Below are positions 17,030-28,117 of a stretch of 64,000 bases of DNA, piece after piece; the stretch's first letter is position 1, and the number at the start of each line of letters is the position of its first letter. Location of the stretch: contig NZ_LGVW01000012.1 in assembly GCF_001263335.1 (NCBI RefSeq), positions 1 to 64,000 of the forward strand, in the 5' to 3' direction. A program made the position numbers and the translations under genes. The notes beneath the pieces are model-generated. The model did not search any database. It saw only the letters and a program-made list of their open reading frames with translations, and was not told the DNA's origin. The stretch is from Dichelobacter nodosus. GTDB lineage: Bacteria; Pseudomonadota; Gammaproteobacteria; Cardiobacteriales; Cardiobacteriaceae.

Positions 17030-17779
17030 CTAGAAAAAAACGGGTTTGCCATAACTTTCTAAAATTTCTTTAATTTTTTTCATAGTTTCCGGTTTCGGCG
17101 GGTGAATGCCTGCCAATTTATTGGTATCGCCGAATAATGCCCATTTATGAGAGCCCAATTCATGATAAGGCAATAACTCCACTTCAAGGACGTTTTCCAT
17201 CGGCTCAATAAATTTTCCCAGCAAATGCGCGGAATCTTCATCATCGCTATATTGCGGAACAACGACATAACGCACCCGCACTTTTTGCCCACGTTCTTGC
17301 AAATAACGCGCAAAATTCAAAGTTTTATCATTGGGGACGCCGACTAATACTTTATGTTTCTCTGGATTAATTTGTTTTAAATCAAGCATGACTAAATCAG
17401 TATGATCGAGTAAACGGATTAAATCGTGATCGTATTGCCGCGCAAAACCATTTGTATCCAAACAGGTATGCAAATTCATTTCTTGGCAAGCAGTAAACCA
17501 ATCGGCAATAAAAGCGTGTTGCAATAACGGCTCACCGCCGGAAGCCGTAACGCCGCCGCCCGATGCACGCAAATAATGTTGATAGGTTTTAATTTCTTGC
17601 ATTAATTTCGAAACGGTGGTGACTTCACTTTTATCGGTGGTTAACGGCCAACTGTCGCGATTATGGCAATAAAGGCAGCGCATGAGGCAACCTTGAAAAA
17701 AGGCGATAAAACGCAGCCCCGGCCCGTCCACCGCGCCGCAAGTTTCAATGGAATGTAGTACTGCTTGACGTTCTTGCAT
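17030..17779 (-). CDS. pflA: Pyruvate formate-lyase activating enzyme
   Basis: A radical-SAM enzyme that abstracts a hydrogen from the PflB glycine to make the active glycyl radical under anaerobic conditions. The [4Fe-4S] motif is CLMRCLYC (CxxxCxxC), followed by HNRDSW. The SAM-binding GGE motif is in TASGGEPLLQ. I chose the ATG at 17779 because GGAGA lies seven bases upstream and the resulting 249-residue length fits the family; the frame extends seven codons further to 17800. It follows pflB, but a strong terminator lies between them, so it must depend on read-through or a promoter within pflB. Confidence 0.94.
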   Translation of the reverse strand: MQERQAVLHSIETCGAVDGPGLRFIAFFQGCLMRCLYCHNRDSWPLTTDKSEVTTVSKLMQEIKTYQHYLRASGGGVTASGGEPLLQHAFIADWFTACQEMNLHTCLDTNGFARQYDHDLIRLLDHTDLVMLDLKQINPEKHKVLVGVPNDKTLNFARYLQERGQKVRVRYVVVPQYSDDEDSAHLLGKFIEPMENVLEVELLPYHELGSHKWALFGDTNKLAGIHPPKPETMKKIKEILESYGKPVFF

Positions 17780-17800
17780 CAATATTTCTCCAAATCTCAA

Positions 17801-17831
17801 AAAAAGACGACCGGCACACAGGCGCCGGTCG
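17801..17831 (-). terminator. Intrinsic terminator between pflB and pflA
   Basis: A perfect 8-bp GC-rich stem (17808-17815 with 17824-17831) and an 8-base loop. On the minus strand it is followed by seven U residues. It starts 34 bases beyond the pflB stop and ends just before the pflA ribosome-binding site. It would set PflB much higher than its catalytic activator. Confidence 0.88.
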
Positions 17832-17864
17832 CAAGTAATTTATCAGGTTTAATTCAAAAATAAA

Positions 17865-20162
17865 TTACATGGTTTGAGTAAAGGTACGTGTAATAACATC
17901 TTGTTGTTGTTCACGTGTTAATGAGTTAAAGCGTACGGCATAGCCAGAAACACGAATGGTTAATTGTGGATATTTTTCTGGATCTTCCATAGCTTCTAAT
18001 AACATTTCACGATTCAAGACGTTAACGTTCAAATGTTGTCCGCCTTCAACAATGATGCTGCCATCGTTTGCGGCTTCGTGGTGGAAATATCCATCCATCA
18101 AACCAGCTAAGTTACGGCTGCGTGTTTCGCTGTCTTTACCTAATGCATTTGGAATAATTGAGAAAGTATAAGAAATACCATCTTTCGCAAAGGCAAACGG
18201 CAATTTTGCAACTGAAGTTAAAGAAGCAACGGCGCCTTTTACATCGCGACCATGCATTGGGTTTGCACCCGGTCCAAACGGTAAACCAGCTTTACGTCCG
18301 TCAGGAGTAGTACCTGTTTTCTTACCATAAACAACGTTAGAAGTAATGGTTAAAACGGATTGAGTTGGTGTTGCATTGCGGTAAGTTTTTAACTTGCTCA
18401 ATTTTGACATGAAGCGTTCTACTAAGTAGCAAGCAATGCTGTCAACGCGGTCATCGTTGTTACCAAATTGCGGATATTCGCCTTCAATTTTGAAGTCAAC
18501 CGCGATATTGTTTTCGTCACGAATCGGGGTAACTTTTGCGTATTTAATAGCAGACAATGAATCCGCTGCAACAGATAACCCTGCGATACCGCAAGCCATG
18601 GTGCGAATGATGTCGCGATCATGCAATGCCATCAACGCTGCTTCATAGCTGTATTTATCGTGCATGTAATGAATGATATTTAAAGCGGTCATGTATTGTT
18701 TTGCTAACCAATCCATGAAGTGATCCATTTTTTCCATGACGACGTCGTAATCTAAAACTTCATCTAAAATTGGTTCCATTTTCGGGCCGACTTGGATTTT
18801 CAATTTTTCGTCCATACCGCCGTTAATGGTGTATAACAAAGTTTTTGCTAAGTTTGCACGCGCACCGAAGAATTGCATTTGTTTACCAACACGCATTGGG
18901 CTGACGCAGCAAGCAATAGCGTAGTCATCATATTGGAAATCAGGACGCATTAAATCGTCGTTTTCATATTGCACTGAAGAAGTATCGATAGAAACTTTAG
19001 CACAGAATTCTTTCCAGTTTTGCGGCAGTTTTTCTGACCACAAGATAGTCATGTTTGGTTCTGGAGAAGTTCCCATGTTGTACAAGGTTTGCAAAAATCG
19101 GAAGCTGTTTTTGGTAACCAAAGTACGACCATCTAAGCCCATACCGCCGATAGATTCGGTTGCCCACATTGGGTCGCCAGAGAATAATTCATCGTATTCT
19201 GGAGTACGCAAGAAACGAACCATACGTAATTTCATCACTAAATGGTCAACCATTTCTTGAGCTTGAGATTCGGTAATTAAGCCGGCTTTTAAGTCACGTT
19301 CGATATAAATATCTAAGAAACTTGAAACGCGACCAAATGACATTGCCGCACCGTTTTGAGATTTAATGGCTGCTAAGTAACCAAAATAAGTCCATTGAAT
19401 CGCTTCTTTTGCATTTTTTGCTGGTTGAGAAATGTCAAAGCCGTATTTTGCTGCCATTTCTTTCATTTGACCTAAAGCGAGGAATTGTTCTTTGATTTCT
19501 TCGCGACGGCGAATGACTTCTTCAATGTTTTCGCCAGATTCTAATTCAGGTTGTAATGAGTTGAATTGGTTGGTTTTATCTTCCATTAAACGGTCGATAC
19601 CATAAAGCGCAACGCGGCGATAGTCACCAATAATCCGACCACGACCGTAAGCATCAGGCAATCCTGTTAAAATACCCGCTTTACGGCAACGCAAAATATC
19701 CGGTGTATAAACATCAAATACGCCTTGGTTGTGTGATTTGCGGTATTTAGTAAAGATTTCAGAAACTAAAGGGTTAAGGGTTTTGTTATAAACTTTGCAG
19801 CTGCCTTCAACCATGCGCAAACCGCCAAATGGCATGATCGCGCGTTTTAAAGGAGCATCAGTTTGTAAACCAACAATAGTTTCCAATGATTTGTCAATAT
19901 AGCCAGCTTCGTGAGAAGTGATAGTTGAAATGGTATCGGTATCAACATCGTAAGGAGCGTGCGTACGGTTTTCAACCTTGATCATTTCAGCAACGGTATT
20001 CCACAAACGAGTAGTTGCTTCTGTAGGACCTTGTAAGAAAGAGCCATCTCCTTCATAAGGAGTATAATTCTTTTGGATGAAGTCACGAACATCAACATTT
20101 TCTTGCCAATTGCCTGCGGTGAATCCTTTCCAAGCCACCGAATTTTCATGAACGTCTTTCAT
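17865..20162 (-). CDS. pflB: Pyruvate formate-lyase (formate acetyltransferase)
   Basis: PflB splits pyruvate plus CoA into acetyl-CoA and formate during anaerobic growth. The 765-residue protein carries the adjacent catalytic cysteines C418-C419 in ACCVSPM and the glycyl-radical site G740 in RVSGYAVRF near the C-terminus, both at the E. coli positions. The whole length is well conserved with the short-chain family and not with the glycerol-dehydratase-like paralogues. AAGAGGT precedes the ATG. A 499-base AT-rich region lies upstream, which is where anaerobic regulation (FNR/ArcA in relatives) would act, though I found no clear FNR palindrome there. A terminator separates it from pflA. Confidence 0.97.
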   Translation of the reverse strand: MKDVHENSVAWKGFTAGNWQENVDVRDFIQKNYTPYEGDGSFLQGPTEATTRLWNTVAEMIKVENRTHAPYDVDTDTISTITSHEAGYIDKSLETIVGLQTDAPLKRAIMPFGGLRMVEGSCKVYNKTLNPLVSEIFTKYRKSHNQGVFDVYTPDILRCRKAGILTGLPDAYGRGRIIGDYRRVALYGIDRLMEDKTNQFNSLQPELESGENIEEVIRRREEIKEQFLALGQMKEMAAKYGFDISQPAKNAKEAIQWTYFGYLAAIKSQNGAAMSFGRVSSFLDIYIERDLKAGLITESQAQEMVDHLVMKLRMVRFLRTPEYDELFSGDPMWATESIGGMGLDGRTLVTKNSFRFLQTLYNMGTSPEPNMTILWSEKLPQNWKEFCAKVSIDTSSVQYENDDLMRPDFQYDDYAIACCVSPMRVGKQMQFFGARANLAKTLLYTINGGMDEKLKIQVGPKMEPILDEVLDYDVVMEKMDHFMDWLAKQYMTALNIIHYMHDKYSYEAALMALHDRDIIRTMACGIAGLSVAADSLSAIKYAKVTPIRDENNIAVDFKIEGEYPQFGNNDDRVDSIACYLVERFMSKLSKLKTYRNATPTQSVLTITSNVVYGKKTGTTPDGRKAGLPFGPGANPMHGRDVKGAVASLTSVAKLPFAFAKDGISYTFSIIPNALGKDSETRSRNLAGLMDGYFHHEAANDGSIIVEGGQHLNVNVLNREMLLEAMEDPEKYPQLTIRVSGYAVRFNSLTREQQQDVITRTFTQTM

Positions 20163-20661
20163 AAGTACCTCTTGTTAACGTTAAATAGAAAATAATAAAC
20201 TTTTTCTTAATTCCTGCATTTTATCATTTTGATATTTTTCCTACAAGCTCAATTTAATTACAATTATCAAATAATAGAAATGAAGTTATTTCTAACATCA
20301 ATATTATTTTAATCAAATCGGCATCGTTTTATTTTTAATGTCATTATTTTTTCGCAGTAATTAGATTCAATATACACCATAAAAAACAATAAAAACAATA
20401 AGATGTAATATCAGTAATTTATAAAGGATATTTTTCAGCATATCATCTTTTATTTATCTAATAGATTTATAAAGCGAGAATTAGAAATCAATTATTTTTA
20501 AAGATGTATATATATAAAAATGTTGCATATTGTGATATCAAGAATATTTACCAAAACTTATTTTTATAATTACAAATCACTTATTCTCACCGCTATCAAA
20601 GACCGCCGATTGCAACGCATTGTATTTTAGTTAATAATCAAAAAAATTATCGGAACAGACA
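20163..20661. other. AT-rich divergent regulatory region, pflB / argF
   Basis: 499 bases, very AT-rich, with no reading frame of substance on either strand. It must hold the divergent promoters of pflB and the ornithine carbamoyltransferase. I searched for the FNR word TTGAT-N4-ATCAA and found only partial matches, for example around 20529-20542 (wrong spacing). No RNA structure stands out. Confidence 0.5.
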
Positions 20662-21669
20662 ATGCAATATTGGTACCAACAACAGTTTCTCAAAATTCAA
20701 GATCACAGCCGTGAACATATCATTCCGCTACTCGCACTGGCAGCGCGTTTAAAAGCCGCTAAAAAAGGCAATCGCGAATCGCCCGTTTATTTGCAAGGGA
20801 AAAATATTGCCCTCATTTTTGAAAAAAGCGGCACACGCACACGCTGCGCCTTTGAAGTAGCCGCCGCCGATCAAGGCGGAAGCACCAGTTACATCAGCAC
20901 CCGCACCTCACAACTCGGAAGACAAGAAAGCTTGGTAGATACTGCGATCGCGCTCGGCAGAATTTACGACGGCATCGCCTACCGCGGCAGTCATCAATAT
21001 ACGTTAGAAACCCTCGCGCGCCACACCGGCATTCCCGTTTATAACGCGCTCACCGATTCTGCTCACCCCACGCAAATGCTGGCGGATTTACTCACCATTC
21101 GCGAACACACCGACAAACCCTTTGAAGAAATTCAACTGGCATATTTGGGAGACGGGCAAAACAGCACCGCGATTTCTTTATTATTTACGGCAGCAATTAT
21201 GGGCATCAATATCCGCATTGCCGCGCCGGCAAGTTTACAACCCGATCCCGAAACATTCCGCCAAGCTGAAAAAATCGCCCAACAAACCGGCGCCAAAATT
21301 ACCATTACCGAAGAAATCGCTGCCGCCGTTCAATATTGCGATTTTCTTTATACCGATGCGTGGGTATCGATGGAAGAATCCGACGAAATATGGGAACAAC
21401 GTATTCCGCTGCTAATGCCCTACCGCATTGATCAAGATACATTGATCGCGTGTCAAAATCCGGACGTTAAATTTATGCATTGTTTGCCCGCTTTTCACGA
21501 CCGCACCACACCCGCCGGCGATCGTTTTTTCACCATTTATAAAAAAGCCGGCATTGAAGTTTCCCACAACGCTTTTATGGGTAAAAATTCCATCGTATTT
21601 GATCAAGTGGAAAATCGCATGCATACCATCAAAGCGTTATTGGTTGCCACTTTAAACGAATATCTTTAA
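20662..21669 (+). CDS. argF: Ornithine carbamoyltransferase
   Basis: Catalyses carbamoyl-phosphate + ornithine to citrulline, or the reverse in arginine deiminase pathways. The 335-residue protein has the carbamoyl-phosphate loop as KSGTRTR (55-61), the HPTQ motif (in DSAHPTQMLADL), a 'DAWVSM' ornithine-side loop and HCLPAFHD near residue 273. The usual loop is STRTR, so Ser is replaced by Gly57. Neither arcA nor arcC is nearby, so argF versus catabolic arcB cannot be decided. A BaiN-type flavoprotein starts directly at its stop codon. The Shine-Dalgarno is weak (CGGAACAG). Confidence 0.88.
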   Translation: MQYWYQQQFLKIQDHSREHIIPLLALAARLKAAKKGNRESPVYLQGKNIALIFEKSGTRTRCAFEVAAADQGGSTSYISTRTSQLGRQESLVDTAIALGRIYDGIAYRGSHQYTLETLARHTGIPVYNALTDSAHPTQMLADLLTIREHTDKPFEEIQLAYLGDGQNSTAISLLFTAAIMGINIRIAAPASLQPDPETFRQAEKIAQQTGAKITITEEIAAAVQYCDFLYTDAWVSMEESDEIWEQRIPLLMPYRIDQDTLIACQNPDVKFMHCLPAFHDRTTPAGDRFFTIYKKAGIEVSHNAFMGKNSIVFDQVENRMHTIKALLVATLNEYL

Positions 21670-22824
21670 ATGAGCGTCATCATTATTGGCGGCGGTGCGG
21701 CAGGCACTTATTGCGCAATCCACGCGGCACAACGCGGTTTATCAGTCTGCATTTTAGAAAAAAATCCCGCGATTGGCGCAAAATTACGCGTTTGCGGCGG
21801 TGGGCGTTGTAATTTCACCAATCTTCATATCAAACCAGAAGCCTATTTATCGCATAATCCGCATTTTTGCCGTTCCGCACTCGCCAAACACAACCAATGG
21901 GACGTTTTAAAATGGTTCGACGAACACCGATTGACGTACCACGAAAAAAAATCTGGACAACTATTTTGCGCGCAACACAGCCGCGGCGTTATTCAAGCTT
22001 TAGCAGATGAATTACACCATTTCGGCGTGCCCATTCATTACAACACCTGCGTTTTACACATTGAAAAAACCGAAAACGGTTACTTATTGCATACTAATCA
22101 AGGAGATTTTGCTGCCGAGCAATTAGTCATCGCCTGCGGCGGCGCCTCTTTTGCCAAATTGGGCGCGACCGATTGCGCGCTTACTTTTGCCAAAAGTCTC
22201 AAGATTGCCAATTACCCTTTTCGCCCCGCGCTGGTGCCGCTGCTTTTATCGCCGGCATTCCCGCAATTAGCCGGCGTGACCACCGAAGTCATCGTGAAAA
22301 CGGAAAACGCGCCGGATTTTCGTGATGATATGCTTTTCACCCACCGCGGTTTATCGGGACCTGCCATTTTGCAAATTTCCAGTTACTGGCAAAAAGGTGC
22401 GGCGCTGGAGCTGAATTTTTTGCCCGATTGTCCGCCGGATTTTTTATTAACCGCCAAACAACAACAGCCGCAAAAAAGCCTGTCTCACGTACTCAAAACC
22501 CTGCTGCCAGCGGCATTGGTGCAACACTTTATTCCCAATCAACAACCGCTCCAACAATACAGCGATGCGCAATTACGCGCTTATACCCAACAATTGCAAC
22601 ATTATCGCGTTCTGCCCAGCGGCACAGAAGGCATGAAAAAAGCGGAAGTTTGCCGCGGCGGCATTGATACGCGCACTATGGATCCGCGTACTTTGCAAAT
22701 TAAAGCGCACGCTGATTTATACGCCATCGGTGAAGCCGTTGACGTCACTGGCTGGTTGGGTGGCTACAATTTGCAATGGGCGTGGTCATCGGCGTGGTGT
22801 TGCGCGCAGGCATTACGTTTGTAA
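21670..22824 (+). CDS. BaiN/HI0933-family FAD-dependent oxidoreductase
   Basis: A 384-residue flavoprotein of the HI0933/YhiN family. The N-terminal Rossmann motif is GGGAAGTYCA (7-16), followed by the family-specific GAKLRVCGGGRCNFTN. A second FAD contact is IACGGASF (~155), and the C-terminal block GEAVDVTGWLGGYNLQWAWSSA is highly characteristic. The physiological substrate of the family is not established. Its ATG immediately follows the argF stop (TAAATG), so translation is probably coupled. A functional link to ornithine metabolism would be an inference from this arrangement only. Confidence 0.9.
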   Translation: MSVIIIGGGAAGTYCAIHAAQRGLSVCILEKNPAIGAKLRVCGGGRCNFTNLHIKPEAYLSHNPHFCRSALAKHNQWDVLKWFDEHRLTYHEKKSGQLFCAQHSRGVIQALADELHHFGVPIHYNTCVLHIEKTENGYLLHTNQGDFAAEQLVIACGGASFAKLGATDCALTFAKSLKIANYPFRPALVPLLLSPAFPQLAGVTTEVIVKTENAPDFRDDMLFTHRGLSGPAILQISSYWQKGAALELNFLPDCPPDFLLTAKQQQPQKSLSHVLKTLLPAALVQHFIPNQQPLQQYSDAQLRAYTQQLQHYRVLPSGTEGMKKAEVCRGGIDTRTMDPRTLQIKAHADLYAIGEAVDVTGWLGGYNLQWAWSSAWCCAQALRL

Positions 22825-22857
22825 CGTTTTTATTTTTTTGTTAAACGAGGAATGTTT

Positions 22858-23766
22858 ATGACGCCCAAAATGGCTTTTGCTGCTTACCAACGCATTGCGC
22901 GCCGGTTGCCACAGCCCAAATCTCGTCCACAACCCCAAAAAATCCAATCCATTTTAGAACTCATTCCCAGCACCGATATTTTTTTCTTTGATGCTTTTGG
23001 CGTGCTCAACGTTGGGAAAACGCCCATTCCGCACGTCGCCGAACGCATTCGTCAACTCAAAAAAGCGGGAAAACACTGTTTTGTCATCAGTAATGGCGGC
23101 GGTTTTGAACGCAGCGTTTATCAACAAAAATACCGCGCTTTGGGTTACGATTTTTCTTTAGAAGAAATTGTTTCCAGCCGCGATGCATTACTTTTAGGAC
23201 TTGCCGATTATCCTGCCCAATATTGTTGGGGCATTATCGGCAGCGCCGGCGAACAACGCGATATCACGGCTTTAGGTTATCGGCAAATCAATCAAGACGC
23301 GCCGGATTTTTTTGCGCGTGCCGATGGTTTTTTATTTTTATCATCAATGCGTTGGAACGATGAAAAACAAAACACGCTCATCGAAGCGTTAACCGACCGT
23401 CCGCGTCCATTATTGCTTGCCAATCCTGATTTGATTGCACCGCAATCGCAACAAAGCTCCATCGAAGCCGGTTCCTACGTTTTATTGCTTCCCGATCAAT
23501 TATTTAATCAAGTGCGCGTTTTCGGGAAACCTTATCCGTTAATTTATGAAATCGCGCGCCAACGTTTGCGGTCGCAAAAAATCGTTTTTAATCCCGAGCG
23601 CTGCGTAATGATTGGTGATACTTTACACACCGATATCCTCGGCGGTAATGCATTCGGCATTAAAACCGCTTTGGTCACCGATTACGGTTTTTTGCGCGCG
23701 GCTGATTATCAAACGGCAATCGCGGAAAGCGGTATTTTTCCCGATTACGTGCTGAACAGTCCTTAA
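22858..23766 (+). CDS. HAD-superfamily phosphatase, NagD-like subclass IIA
   Basis: A HAD hydrolase of the NagD/TIGR01459-like type. Motif I is FFDAFGVLN, in which the second Asp of the usual DxD is replaced by Phe; related IIA proteins have DVWGVL, so a non-Asp residue there is known in the subclass. Motif II is VISNGGG, and motif IV GDTLHTDILGGN is intact. A C2-type cap lies between. I start at the ATG at 22858 since AGGA is six bases upstream; an ATG six bases earlier overlaps that site. Length 302 residues. It probably belongs to the argF-flavoprotein transcript (33 bases downstream). Confidence 0.82.
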   Translation: MTPKMAFAAYQRIARRLPQPKSRPQPQKIQSILELIPSTDIFFFDAFGVLNVGKTPIPHVAERIRQLKKAGKHCFVISNGGGFERSVYQQKYRALGYDFSLEEIVSSRDALLLGLADYPAQYCWGIIGSAGEQRDITALGYRQINQDAPDFFARADGFLFLSSMRWNDEKQNTLIEALTDRPRPLLLANPDLIAPQSQQSSIEAGSYVLLLPDQLFNQVRVFGKPYPLIYEIARQRLRSQKIVFNPERCVMIGDTLHTDILGGNAFGIKTALVTDYGFLRAADYQTAIAESGIFPDYVLNSP

Positions 23767-23804
23767 AACGACCGCGCGGTTTATTGTCTTTTCTAGGAAA
23801 TTTC

Positions 23805-25958
23805 ATGAAAAAATTTTTATCACTACTGATCGCAATGACTATGACCACAATACACGCTCTTCCCACGCCACCAGACATCGCAAAACGTCCGCACACCGTT
23901 GAATCTCCTTTTGGTTCGCGGCAAGACGAATATTATTGGCTCCGCGATGATACGCGACAAAATCCAGAAATCCTCTCCTATCTCAATGCTGAAAATGCTT
24001 ATGCTGATGCCGTGCTCGCGCCCACCAAAGCGTTGCAAGATAAGATTTATCAAGAAATGGTTGGACGCATAAAGCAAGATGATAGTTCCGTGCCCAGCCG
24101 CGAACATGGTTGGTGGTATTACAGCCGTTATCAAGAAGGCAAAGAATATCCAATTTTTGCACGCCGTCCCGATAAACCAGAACACAATGCGCGCACTATT
24201 GAAGAGTTAAATCAAAAAAATGATTTTAGCGATGAAGAAATTTTGTTAAACGTGAATGAATTAGCGCAAAATCATGATTATTACATGGCGTTTTACAGCG
24301 ATATCAGCAAAGAATCGCATCTTATGGTTTGGGCGGACGATACTAACGGCAGGCGGCAATATACGCTGCATTTCAAAGACTTAAAAACCGGCGCCGCATT
24401 ACCCGATACCATTTCCGGAACCAGCGGCGAGGCGATTTTCGTCGGCGATGGGCGCAGTGTTTTATACATTGAAAAAGATCCGGAAACTTTATTGGGCAAA
24501 CGCGTTAAATTGCACCATTTAGGCAGCACAGAACCCGACCGCGTCATTTATGAAGAAAAAGACGATAGTTTTTATATGGGATTAGGCGTCAGCCGCGATG
24601 AAGAATATGCCTTTATTTATCTCGCCAGCACGCTTTCCAATGAACAATATTATGCGCCGATCAAATACCCCGAAAAATTCACGTTATTTGCCAAAAGAGC
24701 AGCCGATGTTGAATATAACGCCGATCATTTTGCCGGCAAATGGATCATTACCACCAACGCCGACGGCGCCAAAAATTTTAAAATCATGACCGCCGCCGAT
24801 GGCAAAACCGAGCGAAACGATTGGCAAAATTGGGTTGAACATAATGATCAAGTGCTCATTGAAGGCGTTGAATTATTTAATGATTTTACCGCCATCGAAG
24901 AACGCAGCGAAGGATTAACGCGCATTCGTTTACTCAAAACTGACGATCAAAATCCACAAAATCACTATATAAAAACCGATGAAAGCGCTTATACCATGTC
25001 GCTGGCGAGCAATACTGAAGCGGATAGTCCGTGGTTGCGTTACTTTTATACATCGATGACGACGCCCACGATTGTTTATGAATATAACATTCACACGGGC
25101 GAACGGCGCGCGCTCAAACAAGAATTTGTTCGCGGATACGATCAAAACAATTACCAAACGGAACGCGTTTGGGTACCAGCGCGCGATGGCGTGCAAATTC
25201 CCGTGTCGCTCGTATACAAAAAAGGCTTGAAACGCGACGGCAGCGCGCCGCTTTTGCAATATGCTTACGGCAGTTATGGCGCGTCCATGGATCCCAGTTT
25301 TAGCAGTTCAATCATTAGCTTGCTCGATCGGGGCGTAGTTTACGCTTTGGCACATATTCGCGGCGGTTCTGAAATGGGGCGGTCGTGGTATGAAGACGGA
25401 AAATTGTTGAAAAAACTCAATACGTTTAATGATTTTGTTGACGTTACGCATTATTTAACCGCGCATCATTACGCGGATAAAAATCGGGTTGCGGCGATGG
25501 GCGGAAGCGCCGGCGGATTATTGATGGGCGCGGTGGCAAATCACGCGGCTGCAGACTATCGCGTCATTATTGTGGAAGTGCCGTTTGTGGATGTGGTCAC
25601 CACCATGCTTGATGAAACGATTCCGCTGACAACTAATGAATTTGATGAATGGGGCAATCCCGCCGCCAGCGAAGAAAGTTATCGCATGATGCTTTCTTAT
25701 TCACCGTACGACAACATCACAGAACAAGCATATCCGGCGATGTTTATCGGCACGGGTTTATGGGATTCACAAGTGCAATATTGGGAGCCGGCAAAATATA
25801 CCGCACGTTTACGTGATAAAAATACTTCAAATTATCCCATTATTTTGCGGACGAATATGGAAGCCGGTCACGGCGGAAAATCAGGACGGTTCGGCAGCAT
25901 ACGCGAATTAGCAGAAATATATGCATTTATGCTGGATCAATTGGGTATTAAAGAATAA
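23805..25958 (+). CDS. ptrB: Exported oligopeptidase B (S9A prolyl oligopeptidase family)
   Basis: A serine oligopeptidase that cleaves short peptides after Arg/Lys. The ATG at 23805 has AGGAAA upstream; the frame can open at a TTG seven codons earlier. The 717-residue product has an N-terminal signal peptide (MKKFLSLLIAMTMTTIHA), a seven-bladed propeller region (~80-420) and the alpha/beta-hydrolase domain with GGSAGG (S568), D654 in WDSQVQY and H689 in EAGHGG. The signal peptide is notable because E. coli protease II has none that is typical. The 'AYGSYG' and 'HIRGGSEMG' blocks identify the S9A family. A strong terminator shared with groEL follows. Confidence 0.9.
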   Translation: MKKFLSLLIAMTMTTIHALPTPPDIAKRPHTVESPFGSRQDEYYWLRDDTRQNPEILSYLNAENAYADAVLAPTKALQDKIYQEMVGRIKQDDSSVPSREHGWWYYSRYQEGKEYPIFARRPDKPEHNARTIEELNQKNDFSDEEILLNVNELAQNHDYYMAFYSDISKESHLMVWADDTNGRRQYTLHFKDLKTGAALPDTISGTSGEAIFVGDGRSVLYIEKDPETLLGKRVKLHHLGSTEPDRVIYEEKDDSFYMGLGVSRDEEYAFIYLASTLSNEQYYAPIKYPEKFTLFAKRAADVEYNADHFAGKWIITTNADGAKNFKIMTAADGKTERNDWQNWVEHNDQVLIEGVELFNDFTAIEERSEGLTRIRLLKTDDQNPQNHYIKTDESAYTMSLASNTEADSPWLRYFYTSMTTPTIVYEYNIHTGERRALKQEFVRGYDQNNYQTERVWVPARDGVQIPVSLVYKKGLKRDGSAPLLQYAYGSYGASMDPSFSSSIISLLDRGVVYALAHIRGGSEMGRSWYEDGKLLKKLNTFNDFVDVTHYLTAHHYADKNRVAAMGGSAGGLLMGAVANHAAADYRVIIVEVPFVDVVTTMLDETIPLTTNEFDEWGNPAASEESYRMMLSYSPYDNITEQAYPAMFIGTGLWDSQVQYWEPAKYTARLRDKNTSNYPIILRTNMEAGHGGKSGRFGSIRELAEIYAFMLDQLGIKE

Positions 25959-25968
25959 ACCGCGCAAT

Positions 25969-25997
25969 AAAAATCCCCGCTAGTGCGGGGATTTTTT
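25969..25997. terminator. Bidirectional terminator between ptrB and groEL
   Basis: A perfect 12-bp stem, AAAAATCCCCGC/GCGGGGATTTTT, with a 4-base TAGT loop and T-runs in both directions. It lies between the convergent ptrB and groEL genes. Confidence 0.93.
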
Positions 25998-26015
25998 TGT
26001 GTCACAAGCGTGGAA

Positions 26016-27677
<1,662 letters not shown>

Positions 27678-27683
27678 TCAGTA

Positions 27684-27971
27684 TTATTCAATAACGGCAA
27701 AAATTTCATCTTCGCGCATGATGATGTAATCAACACCATCTACTTTAACTTCGCTGCCGGTATATTTACCGAATAAAATTTTGTCACCGGCTTTTACAGC
27801 CATTTTGCGGCGTTCGCCATTTTCTAATAATTTGCCTTCACCCACGGCAATAACTTCTCCTTGAGAAGGTTTTTCAGCCGCAGAACCTGGTAAAACGATG
27901 CCGCCGGCGGATACTTTTTCTTCTTCTTGACGTTTTACGATCACACGATCGTGTAAAGGACGCAGATTCAT
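27684..27971 (-). CDS. groS: Co-chaperonin GroES (Hsp10)
   Basis: A 95-residue co-chaperonin that caps GroEL. It starts [10 protein letters not shown], has the mobile loop around residues 17-32 (SAGGIVLPG) and the [16 protein letters not shown] block. CAAGGAG precedes the ATG. It is first in the groESL operon, with a sigma-32-type promoter 49-77 bases upstream and no CIRCE inverted repeat. Confidence 0.98.
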   Translation of the reverse strand: MNLRPLHDRVIVKRQEEEKVSAGGIVLPGSAAEKPSQGEVIAVGEGKLLENGERRKMAVKAGDKILFGKYTGSEVKVDGVDYIIMREDEIFAVIE

Positions 27972-28019
27972 ACAATCTCCTTGTAAATAAAAACTGATAA
28001 GGTTTAAAACCTAGTTCCC

Positions 28020-28048
28020 TATATAGGGCTAGCGCGAATCTTTTCAAG
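28020..28048 (-). promoter_or_regulatory. Sigma-32 (heat-shock) promoter of groESL
   Basis: On the minus strand, CTTGAAAA (28048-28041), a 12-base spacer, then CCCTATATA (28028-28020). This closely matches the RpoH consensus CTTGAAA / CCCCATNTA. The -10 lies within a perfect 12-base palindrome, CCCTATATAGGG (28017-28028). Confidence 0.85.
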
Positions 28049-28117
28049 AAAAATTAATTTAATGTAATTAATAAAAGGATCTGTATGATTTTTTTAGGAT
28101 TACGTCATTTAAAGCGC

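Noticed and set aside
20163-20661. FNR-binding palindromes upstream of pflB
   Set aside because: Only half-sites or wrongly spaced matches to TTGAT-N4-ATCAA were found by eye; not enough to report a site.
27972-28019. CIRCE/HrcA operator before groES
   Set aside because: No TTAGCACTC-N9-GAGTGCTAA inverted repeat is present; the only palindrome is the short one within the -10 region.
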